Shown: positions 16,664 through 25,940 of the stretch, piece after piece
How the letters are laid out: each line of letters begins with the position of its first letter
How positions within the stretch are numbered: the stretch's first letter is position 1
Assembly (NCBI GenBank): GCA_007121385.1
Contig: SKLV01000132.1
Coordinates: 1 to 37,090 of the forward strand
Reading direction: 5' to 3'
DNA length: 37,090 nt
Source of the DNA: Bdellovibrionales bacterium
GTDB taxonomy: Bacteria; Bdellovibrionota; Bdellovibrionia; Bdellovibrionales; UBA1609
Notes under the pieces: model-generated
The model's input: the letters and a program-made list of their open reading frames with translations, nothing else
What the model was told of the DNA's origin: nothing
Databases searched by the model: none
Program-made: the position numbers and the translations under genes

Positions 16664-17094
16664 AAGTTAAAACATCTGTTGTTTCACTGATTGTAGGATT
16701 TTTGTTTGCACTGGGCCTGGGGCTCTCGGGCATGACTCAGCCGGCAAAGGTGGTGGGATTTTTGGACCTCTTTGGCAACTGGGACCCCTCACTGATGTTT
16801 GTGATGATCGGGGCCATTGGAGTTCACGCTGTCACCTACTGGATGACGCGACACCGCACATCCCCTCTTTTGGCGGAGAAGTGGCATGTCCCCACCAAGA
16901 GAGATCTCACTCCAGCCTTGATGATTGGAGCCCTTATGTTTGGCGTGGGCTGGGGACTTGCTGGTTACTGCCCGGGGCCAGCTGTGACTTCTTTAGCAAG
17001 TTTTGAGGCCCGGCCTGCTATTTTTGTGGTGAGTATGTTAGTGGGAATGTTCCTGTTCAGAATGCTGGACAAAAAACTGCAACTCAACCGCTAA
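16657..17094 (+). CDS. YeeE/YedE family protein (PmpB-like)
   Basis: GLGLSGMTQPAKVVGFLDLFGNWDPSL and GVGWGLAGYCPGPAVTSLAS signatures; overlaps the preceding gene by 7 nt. Confidence 0.85.
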   Translation: MVKVKTSVVSLIVGFLFALGLGLSGMTQPAKVVGFLDLFGNWDPSLMFVMIGAIGVHAVTYWMTRHRTSPLLAEKWHVPTKRDLTPALMIGALMFGVGWGLAGYCPGPAVTSLASFEARPAIFVVSMLVGMFLFRMLDKKLQLNR

Positions 17095-17104
17095 GGAGGT
17101 TCTA

Positions 17105-17689
17105 GTGACTTGGTGGACGTCGAAAGTTTTAGGAGTCACTTTGACCTGGACTCTCAGCTTATTGGTTTTACCAAGCCAAGCTGAGACTCAGGGGGAAAAA
17201 GGACAGAAGCAGAAGGTCTCCGAGGCGGTGCAAACACTCAACTCCTTTTCCACTTTGCGCGAGGGCTTGGCCGCCACTTTAGAGGGGCAGGAAGAGGTCA
17301 CCATAGAGGACTTCCGCCGGGTCTGCGCTCCCATTGGCCAACAACTTCAGGCTTGGGCCCAGGAAAAGGGCTACGAGGCCAAGCAGGTAGCCACCAAGTA
17401 CAGGAACCCGGCCAATCGGGCCTCAGAGGCCGAGGCCAAGATTTTAAAGAAATTTGCACAGGACTCCAAACTGGATCAGCACCAGAAAGTTCGCCGACCC
17501 TCTGGCCCAGACGACCCCGAGGGCATTCACCTCTATGTGCCCATTCGCGTGGCTTCTTCCTGTCTTCACTGTCATGGAGCTCAGGCCTCCCGCCCTGAAT
17601 TTGTCCGCCAAAACTACCCCGAGGACAAAGCCTACAACTTTAAGGCTGGGGACCTACGCGGCATGTATTCAGTTTTTATAAAAAATTAG
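17105..17689 (+). CDS. Tll0287-like (DUF3365) periplasmic heme-binding protein
   Basis: Signal peptide; YRNPANRASEAEAKIL; CLHCHG heme motif; C-terminal FKAGDLRGMYSVFI. GTG start. Confidence 0.82.
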   Translation: MTWWTSKVLGVTLTWTLSLLVLPSQAETQGEKGQKQKVSEAVQTLNSFSTLREGLAATLEGQEEVTIEDFRRVCAPIGQQLQAWAQEKGYEAKQVATKYRNPANRASEAEAKILKKFAQDSKLDQHQKVRRPSGPDDPEGIHLYVPIRVASSCLHCHGAQASRPEFVRQNYPEDKAYNFKAGDLRGMYSVFIKN

Positions 17690-17702
17690 ATAGGACTAAG
17701 GG

Positions 17703-19079
17703 ATGACTTATAAGCCATCCCGAGATCTCAAGGTGATCAAAGGCCTTGAGGAACTGAGCGACACCCTCAACTCCCTGATCCGCGGCCGCCTGTGGCTCCA
17801 GGTGATGATGGGTCTCTTTTTGGGAGTGGGTGTGGGCATATTGCTGGGCCCCACAGTGGGATGGGTGGAGCCCAGCAAAGCCAAAACCATCAGTGACTGG
17901 CTGGCCCTTCCTGGGCAGATTTTTTTGGCCGTCATTCAGATGATCGTCGTACCCTTGATTTTTGCCTCCATCATCAGCGGAATCGCCTCCAGCGAGAGCT
18001 TGGAGAGGCTTAAAAGGGTGGGGTTAGCGGCCTTGGCCTTTTTTGTTCTGACCACCACAGTGTCTATTTTGATTGGCATCTCCCTGGCCCAAAGCATTCA
18101 ACCTGGCTCCTACATTGATGCCTCTCTGCTCAATGGCTCCAATGGGGCGCCATCTCCAGCGGCAGACCCTTTGGCTTTAAATACTTTTAATGGAGATCAT
18201 AGCCTTCCAGAGAGAATTATTGACCTGATCCCCCGCAATCCATTGAACTCAATTTTAAATATGGAGATGCTGCAAGTGGTGGTCTTTGCCATTATTTTGG
18301 GCATTGCCATGGTGGCCATGAGACGCAGTGAGGCCCTCCCCTTGCTACAGCTTTTGGCCTCTCTGCAGCAGGTGTGCATGACCATTGTCAAAGGGGCTAT
18401 GTGGCTGGCCCCCATTGCTGTCTTTGGTCTCACGGCTCAGCTCTCGGCCCAAGTGGGTTTAGGCACACTGGCGGGAATGACTGTGTATATGGGGACAGTG
18501 ATTTTAGGTCTTTTGCTTCTGCTGGTGATGTATTTGATCCTGGTGGTCTTACTCACCGGGATGTCCCCTTGGAGGTTTTTGTCCGCCGTTCGCAGCGTTC
18601 AGCTCCTGGCCTTTTCCACCTCCAGCTCGGCGGCGGTCATGCCTTTGGCCATGAAGGTGGCCGAGGAAGACCTGAAGGTGAAGCCCTCGGTGGCTCAGTT
18701 TGTGATTCCACTGGGGGCCACCATCAATATGAATGGAACAGCCCTCTACCAAGGGGTGGCCACTTTGTTTTTGGCCCAAGTTTTTGGGATCAATCTGGAC
18801 TCAGGAGCCCTCACTCTCCTTGTGGTGACGGCTGTGGCCGCCTCCATCGGTTCTCCCGCCACTCCCGGAGTGGGCATCGTGATTCTCTCCATGATCCTGA
18901 CCTCAGTGGGGGTGCCCTTGGCCGGAGTGGGCCTGCTTTTAGGAGTGGATCGCATACTGGATATGTGTCGCACCGCCGTGAATGTGACTGGTGACTTAGT
19001 GGCCACTTTGTTTATTGATCGCCGCATTGATCGCCAGCCTGTGTCCGGAGAAGCTCCACCGGCCCCAAAAGACCTATAA
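17703..19079 (+). CDS. Dicarboxylate/amino acid:cation symporter (DAACS family)
   Basis: FLAVIQMIVVPLIFASIISGI, STSSSAAVMPLAMKVAEE, VIPLGATINMNGTALYQ, SIGSPATPGVGIV, GVDRILDMCRTAVNVTGD. Confidence 0.9.
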   Translation: MTYKPSRDLKVIKGLEELSDTLNSLIRGRLWLQVMMGLFLGVGVGILLGPTVGWVEPSKAKTISDWLALPGQIFLAVIQMIVVPLIFASIISGIASSESLERLKRVGLAALAFFVLTTTVSILIGISLAQSIQPGSYIDASLLNGSNGAPSPAADPLALNTFNGDHSLPERIIDLIPRNPLNSILNMEMLQVVVFAIILGIAMVAMRRSEALPLLQLLASLQQVCMTIVKGAMWLAPIAVFGLTAQLSAQVGLGTLAGMTVYMGTVILGLLLLLVMYLILVVLLTGMSPWRFLSAVRSVQLLAFSTSSSAAVMPLAMKVAEEDLKVKPSVAQFVIPLGATINMNGTALYQGVATLFLAQVFGINLDSGALTLLVVTAVAASIGSPATPGVGIVILSMILTSVGVPLAGVGLLLGVDRILDMCRTAVNVTGDLVATLFIDRRIDRQPVSGEAPPAPKDL

Positions 19080-19084
19080 AGACT

Positions 19085-20764
19085 TTAGAGCGAGGCTAAA
19101 TACCTCTTGCCGAGGATTTTTTCTGCCGCATACATGCCCATGTCAATGGGGGGACAAAAAACCTCGTCGGCACCTAACTCTTTAAACTCCTCTATCTGAT
19201 GAGGATAAGCCACCGTCACCGCCACTTGCCCCTTAAAATCAATTTCCTTAAGGGCTCGAATCAATCCCCGATTGTTGAGAGCGTCGGGCACTGTGGATAT
19301 CACTGCTTTAACTTTATCGTGGGTCAAATTCTGTAGAAGCTCTGGATCACTGAGGTCTCCATAAATCACTGGCTTCTTTTGCTCGCGCAGCTGAGAGACC
19401 ACATAGGGGTCAAAGTCCACTCCCATATAGCGAATATAATTTTTTTCAAAACACTGAAACACCTGCTGGCCCATGCGCCCCGTGCCCAAAACCAGATACT
19501 CGTAGGGCTCTGAATCCTGCCCATTGGCCAATTTGTCCTCGGCAGTGGCATTGGCCCTTTCAAATAGACTCAAGAAAGGAGCGATTTTCTCATAAATGGG
19601 CTGAGAATAAATGATCAAATAAGTGGACACCCCTATGGTGATCAAGCCCACCACGGTGATCAAACCCACCGTCTCTTCACTCACATGGCCCAGGCGGGCC
19701 CCCAAAGCAGCCAGGATAAAGGAAAACTCACTGATTTGAGCCACAGTCAGCCCGGCTAGGAATCCAGTGCGCTTGCGGTAGCCCATAAAGCCCATGATCA
19801 CCATCACAATCAGAGGATTGCCAATCAGCACAAAGAGAGAGAGCAATGTGGCGGGAACAATTTGTGTGGTCAAGTGGCTGAGATCCAAACCAGAGCCCAA
19901 GTGGACAAAAAAGAACAGGAGCAAAAAGTCGCGCAGGCTGACCAGTCGGCTGGCCACACTTTCCCGAAAGTGAGAGGAGGCCATACTGATACCGGCAATA
20001 AAGGCTCCCACCTCTTGACTGAGTCCTAGGGAGTCACTGAGGGCTGCCGCGATCACCGCCCAACAGACAGCAAAAAGAGTGAGCAGTTCGGGCTTTTGGG
20101 CAATGATCTCTAGGGCCTTGGGCAGAACCCAGCGGCCAATGGCCAATATCCCTGCGGTAAACACCAAGCCTTTCAAGCCTACGAAGGCCGCCTGCAGACC
20201 GAGTGAGCTACTGTTGGTCACTTCTCCCGCCGTGCCCATGGCCGAAAGGGCGATCATGGCCAGGACCACTAAAATATCCTGCACAATCAGAAAGCCCACA
20301 GCAATGCGGCCATGGAGGGCATCAATCTCTTTTTTATCTGACAGCAGTTTGACGATAATGATGGTGCTGGAAAAGGTTAGAGCTACTGCAATATAGATGG
20401 AGGCCTCCACCTCAAAGCCCAGCCCCAAACAAATAAAAAATCCGATGATAGAAGTAAAGGCCACCTGCCCCAGTCCGGTGGCCAAGGCCACGGGCCCCAT
20501 GGTCTTTATCACAGTCAGATCGAGCTTAAGACCAACGGCAAAGAGGAGAATGCTGATTCCCACCTCGGACAATAGCCCCAGAGCTGAGGAGTCAGGAAAG
20601 AGATTCAGAGCTCCGGGGCCGGCCAGAAGACCGACAGCAATAAAGGCAATAATCAGGGGCTGTTTGAGCCAATTGGCCACCAGGCCAAAGAGAGAGGCAA
20701 AAAACAAGAGACTGGCCAAAGCCAAAAACAGAGTGCCGTGATCTAAAGCTCCGTTGACATCCAT
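19085..20764 (-). CDS. CPA2-family monovalent cation:proton antiporter with TrkA-N domain (KefB-like)
   Basis: Polytopic N-terminal exchanger domain (LLAGPGALNLFPD, SEVGISILLFAVGLKLDL, ALTFSSTIIIVKLLSDK) and C-terminal Rossmann domain YLVLGTGRMGQQVFQCF...GDLSDPELL. Confidence 0.88.
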   Translation of the reverse strand: MDVNGALDHGTLFLALASLLFFASLFGLVANWLKQPLIIAFIAVGLLAGPGALNLFPDSSALGLLSEVGISILLFAVGLKLDLTVIKTMGPVALATGLGQVAFTSIIGFFICLGLGFEVEASIYIAVALTFSSTIIIVKLLSDKKEIDALHGRIAVGFLIVQDILVVLAMIALSAMGTAGEVTNSSSLGLQAAFVGLKGLVFTAGILAIGRWVLPKALEIIAQKPELLTLFAVCWAVIAAALSDSLGLSQEVGAFIAGISMASSHFRESVASRLVSLRDFLLLFFFVHLGSGLDLSHLTTQIVPATLLSLFVLIGNPLIVMVIMGFMGYRKRTGFLAGLTVAQISEFSFILAALGARLGHVSEETVGLITVVGLITIGVSTYLIIYSQPIYEKIAPFLSLFERANATAEDKLANGQDSEPYEYLVLGTGRMGQQVFQCFEKNYIRYMGVDFDPYVVSQLREQKKPVIYGDLSDPELLQNLTHDKVKAVISTVPDALNNRGLIRALKEIDFKGQVAVTVAYPHQIEEFKELGADEVFCPPIDMGMYAAEKILGKRYLASL

Positions 20765-20824
20765 TTCTTATGATTGACATGGCTCAAGGCAAGAATCAAC
20801 TGGTGGTTGAGGAAAGCTTGGGGG

Positions 20825-20853
20825 TTGCCAAGTGCAGTCTCAATTGCTCTAAT
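20825..20853 (+). promoter_or_regulatory. Sigma70-like promoter for the MFS-PlsC gene
   Basis: TTGCCA (20825-20830), 17-nt spacer, TCTAAT (20848-20853): one mismatch to consensus in each hexamer. Confidence 0.6.
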
Positions 20854-20913
20854 TGGGCTGAAGCCGAGCCATCGGTTTGGGGAGAGTCGCAAAAATCAAG
20901 AGGAGCCGAGGCC

Positions 20914-22788
20914 TTGATCCCACATCTTATTTTTAGAGATCGGCGCTTTCGCCCCCTGTTTTGGACTCAGTTTTTTGGTGCCCTCAATGACAACTATCTC
21001 AAAAATGCCCTGGTCATTATGATTGCCTACCAAGGTGTTAGCCTTTGGGGGCTAGATCACAAGTCTTTGGTGGCTTTGGCCGGGGGAATTTTTATTTTGC
21101 CCTTTGTACTCTTTTCCGCTCTGGCCGGCCAGCTGGCCGACTGCTACCCCAAGCACCGGATCATGCGCCTCACCAAATTGTGGGAGGTCTTTATTATGAT
21201 CCTGGCCTCCATGGCCTTTTACTTGGATCACTTCTCGGCTCTGATGTACTTGCTGGTGCTCATGGGACTTCAGTCCACTTTTTTTGGTCCGATCAAAAGG
21301 GGAATTATTCCCGACTTAGTAAAGGATCGCGACTTGGTGGGGGGCAATGCGGCTGTGGAGATGGGCACTGTTTTAGCCATACTCATTGGCACCATTGCCG
21401 GAGGTCTGGCGGCGGCCTCAGACCACAAAAGCTTTTTCATGATGACCGGACTCCTGAGCTTTGCCCTTGTGGGCTTGGCGGCCAGCTGGCTCTCTCCTCC
21501 CGTTCCCGTGGCCGACCCTCAACTGAAAATTCGCCTTAACCCCATTCCAGAGGTTTGGGGCAACCTGAAAAGGATATGGCCTCGCCCTGATATTTTTAAC
21601 TCCATCCTTGGGGTCTCCTGGTTTTGGATGTTTGGCTCGATTCTTCTTTCCCTTCTTCCCGTTTACACAAAAGATCTTTTATTCACAGATGAAAGTGTGA
21701 TCACCAGCTTTTTGGCCTCCTTCACCTTGGGAGTGGCCATAGGAGCTGTGCTCTGCGCCCGCCTTTCCTTTGGTAGAGTAGAGCTGGGACTTGTGCCCAT
21801 AGCCTCCCTTGGGCTGACAGTATTTGCCCTGGCCCTGTGGCACTACACCCCTCAGCTGGCTCCCCCTTTTAACCCCAATAACCTTATGCCTGTGGGCGAG
21901 TTTTTAAAAACAGAATATGGACTCCCCATCACCTTAAGCCTTATGGGCCTCTCCATCTCTGGTGGCCTCTTTATTGTCCCTCTCTACACCCTCATTCAGC
22001 AGCGCAGCCCGGCCGAATATCGCTCCCGCATTATCGCCACCAGCAATATTATCAACTCCTTTTTTATGCTGATGGGAGCGGCCCTCCTGATGGCCCTCTA
22101 TGCTCTGGGCTTTAGTGTTCCCGATGTCTTTATTATTCTAGCTGTTCTGAACCTCGGAGTGGCCATTTATCTCTATTTTTTGGTGCCCGAATTCACTCTG
22201 CGCCTTTGGAGCTGGCTCCTCGTGAATCTCCTCTACCGCCTTAAGGTTCGCGGGCAAGAGAATATCCCTGAAAGCGGACCGGCCCTTTTGATCTGCAACC
22301 ATGTGTCCTATGTGGATTGGCTGATTATTGCCGGGGGAATTCGCCGCCCGGTGCGCTTTGTGATGGACTACAAAATGGCGCAAAGACCTTGGTTTCGCTG
22401 GATTCTCAAGCAGGCCAAAGTCATACCCATAGCCCCACAAAAAGAAAGCCCAGAGATTCTGGCCTCCGCCTATGCCCAGATCTCAGAGGCCCTTCAAGCG
22501 GGCGACTTGGTCTGCCTTTTTCCCGAAGGGAAACTCACTCGAGACGGAGAAGTCCAAGACTTTAAAATGGGAGTGGAGAGGATTTTGGCACAGACTCCAG
22601 TTCCGGTGGTCCCTTTAGCTCTCAAAGGGCTTTGGGGCAGTTTTTTTAGTCACCGCGAAGGACCGGCTCTACGCAAACTCCCGCGGCGATTCTGGCATCG
22701 AGTGGGCTTACATATAGGTCAAAGTCTTCCCCCCTCGGAGATGCCGCTACGAGCCGAAGATCTCCGAGACAGAGTCAAACAGCTTTAG
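20914..22788 (+). CDS. MFS transporter (LplT-like) fused to a PlsC-type 1-acyl-glycerophosphate acyltransferase
   Basis: MFS part FRPLFWTQFFGALNDNYLKNALVIM; acyltransferase part LLICNHVSYVDWLII (NHxxxxD) and CLFPEGKLTRDGE. ORF track opens at 20770; TTG at 20914 has an SD (AGAGGAG) 8 nt upstream and fits homologous N-termini. Confidence 0.85.
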   Translation: MIPHLIFRDRRFRPLFWTQFFGALNDNYLKNALVIMIAYQGVSLWGLDHKSLVALAGGIFILPFVLFSALAGQLADCYPKHRIMRLTKLWEVFIMILASMAFYLDHFSALMYLLVLMGLQSTFFGPIKRGIIPDLVKDRDLVGGNAAVEMGTVLAILIGTIAGGLAAASDHKSFFMMTGLLSFALVGLAASWLSPPVPVADPQLKIRLNPIPEVWGNLKRIWPRPDIFNSILGVSWFWMFGSILLSLLPVYTKDLLFTDESVITSFLASFTLGVAIGAVLCARLSFGRVELGLVPIASLGLTVFALALWHYTPQLAPPFNPNNLMPVGEFLKTEYGLPITLSLMGLSISGGLFIVPLYTLIQQRSPAEYRSRIIATSNIINSFFMLMGAALLMALYALGFSVPDVFIILAVLNLGVAIYLYFLVPEFTLRLWSWLLVNLLYRLKVRGQENIPESGPALLICNHVSYVDWLIIAGGIRRPVRFVMDYKMAQRPWFRWILKQAKVIPIAPQKESPEILASAYAQISEALQAGDLVCLFPEGKLTRDGEVQDFKMGVERILAQTPVPVVPLALKGLWGSFFSHREGPALRKLPRRFWHRVGLHIGQSLPPSEMPLRAEDLRDRVKQL

Positions 22789-22872
22789 ACTGCGGCAAAT
22801 GACCCAGATAAGGACTTCCCGCTTCCGGCAATTGTTGCCACCCTCATTTTCTTTAGCTAGCTTAGTGGCCCT

Positions 22873-25176
22873 ATGATTTCTCTTTTGCTCCTGATGTTAC
22901 TGACAACTCTACTCGCTCCACTGGCCCCATGGATGATTCGATGGGCAGGAGCCAAGGCCAGTTGGGCTCTGGCTCTTTTGCCTACCGCTATCTTTGTTCA
23001 GTTTTTGAGTCTGAGCGGCCAAGTATTTTCCCAAGGGGCCTTGAGCTGGTCTCTGCCCTGGATGAGCCAGGTGGGTTTTGATTTGAGCTTTTATGTGGAT
23101 GGACTGTCTTTGATGATGGGCCTTCTGGTCTCAGGAATTGGAGCCCTGATTGTGGTCTATGCGGGGGGCTACCTCAAAGGCCACCCCTATTTGGGGCGCT
23201 TTTTTCTTAGCCTACTGCTCTTTATGGTGTCCATGCTGGGCGTGGTTATATCCGACAACCTGATCTTGCTCTTTATTTTCTGGGAGATGACCAGTGTCAC
23301 TTCCTATCTGTTGATCGGCTTTGATCACGACAAAAAGGAAGGGCGTCAAGCGGCCCTGCAGGCTCTCCTGATCACGGCAGGAGGGGGCTTGGCTCTCTTA
23401 GCAGGGCTTATTTTGTTAGGACTTTCTGGGGGCAGCTTCGATCTCTCCATTTTGAGAGAGTTGGGCTTTCAGGCCAGCGCTCTGCCCCAGTACCCCTGGA
23501 TTCTGGCGCTGGTGGCCCTGGGGGCCTTTACCAAGTCGGCCCAATTTCCCTTTCACTTTTGGCTGCCTGGAGCCATGCAGGCCCCTACCCCTGTGAGTGC
23601 TTATCTGCACTCGGCCACCATGGTGAAAGCTGGAGTTTTTTTGCTGGCTCGACTCCAGCCTGAGTTGGGGGGCACAGATCTGTGGTTTTGGCTGCTCTCC
23701 AGCGTGGGCGGAATCACCATGCTGTGGGGAGCTTTTTTAGCTTTGAGCAAAACGGACTTAAAACAAATTCTGGCTTACACCACCATCAGCGCACTGGGCT
23801 TGATGATTCTCTTGCTGGGAACAGTCTCTGCTCTGGCCGCCACAGCTTTTGCCGCTCTGTTGTTGGCCCACGCTTTGTACAAAGGAACTCTGTTTATGGT
23901 GGCTGGAGCCGTAGACCATCAAACCGGCTCCCGAGATGTGAGAGAGCTCTCGGGCCTACGCCGGGCCATGCCCTGGACCGCCACCAGTGCTCTCTTGGCC
24001 GCCTTGGCCATGGCGGGCCTTTTACCCACCTTTTCCTTTGTCGCCAAAGAGCTGGCTTTGGAGGCCCTGCTCCTTAGCCCCTGGAATTGGATTTTGGTCT
24101 CCATCATTAGCTTGGCGGCTTTGAGTTTTGTCTTTGTGGCCGCCCAAATGATTTGGCTGTTTTTTGCCGGCGACCTGAAGGCTCCCAAAAGCCCGGTGAA
24201 AGAGGGCTACCCCTCTCTTCTTTTGGGCCCCTTGGTGCTCTCCTTCCTGGGTTTGCTGATGGGCCTGTGGGCCGGCTTCGGGCAAGGACTAATCCACTCC
24301 GTGGGTCGATCTCTGCAGCCTCTGGGTGAATTTCCCAAGCTGTCTCTGTGGCATGGCTTTAACTTGCCCCTTTTGTTGAGCGTCTCCACTCTGGTGGCTG
24401 GCTTGGCCCTCTTTCACTTTAGCAACTACAAGTCCATTCTCAGTTGGGACTTTATCCGCAGCCCCTGGCGTCTCAATACCCGCTTTCAGGATCTTTTTGA
24501 GGGCACCTTGATGGCCTCTGGATGGGTGACGGATCTCCTGCAAACCGGCTATCTGCGACACTATCTGCGCATGGTGATCCTGGGCATTTTGCTCCTCTTT
24601 GGCTTGAGCTTTTTTAAGTACTCCCTACCTCAACTGCAAACCGATTGGACTGATGTGAGGCTCTACGAGCTGGGCGTGGCCTTAATCATTGCCTTAGCCG
24701 CCTTGGCGGCGACCATGGTTCAATCCCGCCTAGCCACTATTGCCTGCCTGGGAGTCATTGGCTTTATGGTGGCCACCATGTATGTCATGTTCTCAGCTCC
24801 CGATTTAGGGCTGACCCAAATTGCCGTTGAAACCCTCACAGTGATTCTCTTTGCTCTGGTGATCTACAAACTTCCCGTCTATCAGGTGCTCTCTTCAAGG
24901 ATCAATGTGGCCCTAGACGCTCTCCTCTCCTTGGGTATGGGCTTTTTATTTTTTGTGATGATCCTCTCGGCCGCCAATCTGCAATGGCATGAGCCCATCT
25001 CCAGCTTTCATGGAGACAATGCCTGGCTTCAGGCCTATGGACGCAATGTGGTCAATGTCATCTTAGTGGATTTTCGAGTCTTAGACACTCTAGGGGAACT
25101 CGCTGTGGTGGCTGTGGCCACCATGGGCGTTTACTCTTTGGTGCGACTGAAGCGAAGGAGAAAGTCTCTTCTATGA
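22873..25176 (+). CDS. mrpA: Na+/H+ antiporter subunit A (MrpA/MnhA)
   Basis: NuoL-like core ([62 protein letters not shown]) plus DUF4040 segment [37 protein letters not shown]. Confidence 0.93.
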   Translation: MISLLLLMLLTTLLAPLAPWMIRWAGAKASWALALLPTAIFVQFLSLSGQVFSQGALSWSLPWMSQVGFDLSFYVDGLSLMMGLLVSGIGALIVVYAGGYLKGHPYLGRFFLSLLLFMVSMLGVVISDNLILLFIFWEMTSVTSYLLIGFDHDKKEGRQAALQALLITAGGGLALLAGLILLGLSGGSFDLSILRELGFQASALPQYPWILALVALGAFTKSAQFPFHFWLPGAMQAPTPVSAYLHSATMVKAGVFLLARLQPELGGTDLWFWLLSSVGGITMLWGAFLALSKTDLKQILAYTTISALGLMILLLGTVSALAATAFAALLLAHALYKGTLFMVAGAVDHQTGSRDVRELSGLRRAMPWTATSALLAALAMAGLLPTFSFVAKELALEALLLSPWNWILVSIISLAALSFVFVAAQMIWLFFAGDLKAPKSPVKEGYPSLLLGPLVLSFLGLLMGLWAGFGQGLIHSVGRSLQPLGEFPKLSLWHGFNLPLLLSVSTLVAGLALFHFSNYKSILSWDFIRSPWRLNTRFQDLFEGTLMASGWVTDLLQTGYLRHYLRMVILGILLLFGLSFFKYSLPQLQTDWTDVRLYELGVALIIALAALAATMVQSRLATIACLGVIGFMVATMYVMFSAPDLGLTQIAVETLTVILFALVIYKLPVYQVLSSRINVALDALLSLGMGFLFFVMILSAANLQWHEPISSFHGDNAWLQAYGRNVVNVILVDFRVLDTLGELAVVAVATMGVYSLVRLKRRRKSLL

Positions 25177-25589
25177 ACTCCCTTCTGATCACCACCGCAG
25201 CCAAATTTTTACTGCCGGGGATTTTACTCTTTAGCGTATTTCTTTTGCTTCGCGGTCACAACCTGCCCGGAGGGGGTTTTGCTGGAGGACTTGTGGCCGC
25301 CTCAGCCTTTGCTCTTTATGGGCTGGCCTTTGGCCGCAGCCAAGTCATGAAGCTGTTCAAAATCCACCCCATCCGGCTGATGGGCGGGGGCTTGATTTTA
25401 GCCTTGGTCAGCGGTTTTTTTGCCCTGTCTCAGAGTCTGCCCTTTATGCAGTCCCTGTGGCTGGAGCTCGCCCTTGTTGAAGACCAACCCTTAAAAGCCG
25501 GCACTCCCCTGATCTTTGATCTGGGCGTGTACTTTGTGGTGATTGGAGTGATCATGGGGGTTTTTGTGGCCTTAAGGGAGGATGACTAG
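25173..25589 (+). CDS. mrpB: Na+/H+ antiporter subunit B (MrpB/MnhB)
   Basis: [30 protein letters not shown]; operon position; 4-nt overlap with mrpA. Confidence 0.92.
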   Translation: MNSLLITTAAKFLLPGILLFSVFLLLRGHNLPGGGFAGGLVAASAFALYGLAFGRSQVMKLFKIHPIRLMGGGLILALVSGFFALSQSLPFMQSLWLELALVEDQPLKAGTPLIFDLGVYFVVIGVIMGVFVALREDD

Positions 25590-25592
25590 AAA

Positions 25593-25940
25593 ATGCAAAC
25601 GACCTTGGCTCTACTTTCTGGAATCGTCTTTGCCTGCGGCGTGTTTCTTATCCTCCGGCGAAATATGGTTAAGTTTGTCTTTGGCTTAGCTCTGATCAGC
25701 CAGGGCATCAACATGGGTATTTTTACAGCTGGAGGACTGGTTCGCCATCGAGCCCCCCTTATCCCCAGCGACCAAGACCTCTTGGCGGCGGGATCGGCCG
25801 ACCCCCTTCCCCAAGCCATGATCTTAACGGCCATTGTCATCGGCTTTGGAATTTTGGCCTTCACCATTGTGCTGATCCTGCGCACCTATGAGGTCTTTGG
25901 CCAAGTGGACATTGATGAAGTCCGGGCGGTGGACCGATGA
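25593..25940 (+). CDS. mrpC: Na+/H+ antiporter subunit C (MrpC/MnhC, NuoK-like)
   Basis: NuoK-like 115 aa; LISQGINMGIFTAGG; DPLPQAMILTAIVIGFGILAF. Confidence 0.92.
   Translation: MQTTLALLSGIVFACGVFLILRRNMVKFVFGLALISQGINMGIFTAGGLVRHRAPLIPSDQDLLAAGSADPLPQAMILTAIVIGFGILAFTIVLILRTYEVFGQVDIDEVRAVDR

Noticed and set aside
18374-18994. 206-aa plus-strand ORF in the DAACS symporter
   Set aside because: Shifted frame over a strongly conserved transporter; G/H/R-rich translation typical of a shadow ORF.
22827-22839. Possible sigma54 promoter (GG...GC elements) in the dyad upstream of mrpA
   Set aside because: Spacing between GG and GC is 7 nt rather than the required 10; no enhancer-binding protein gene nearby.
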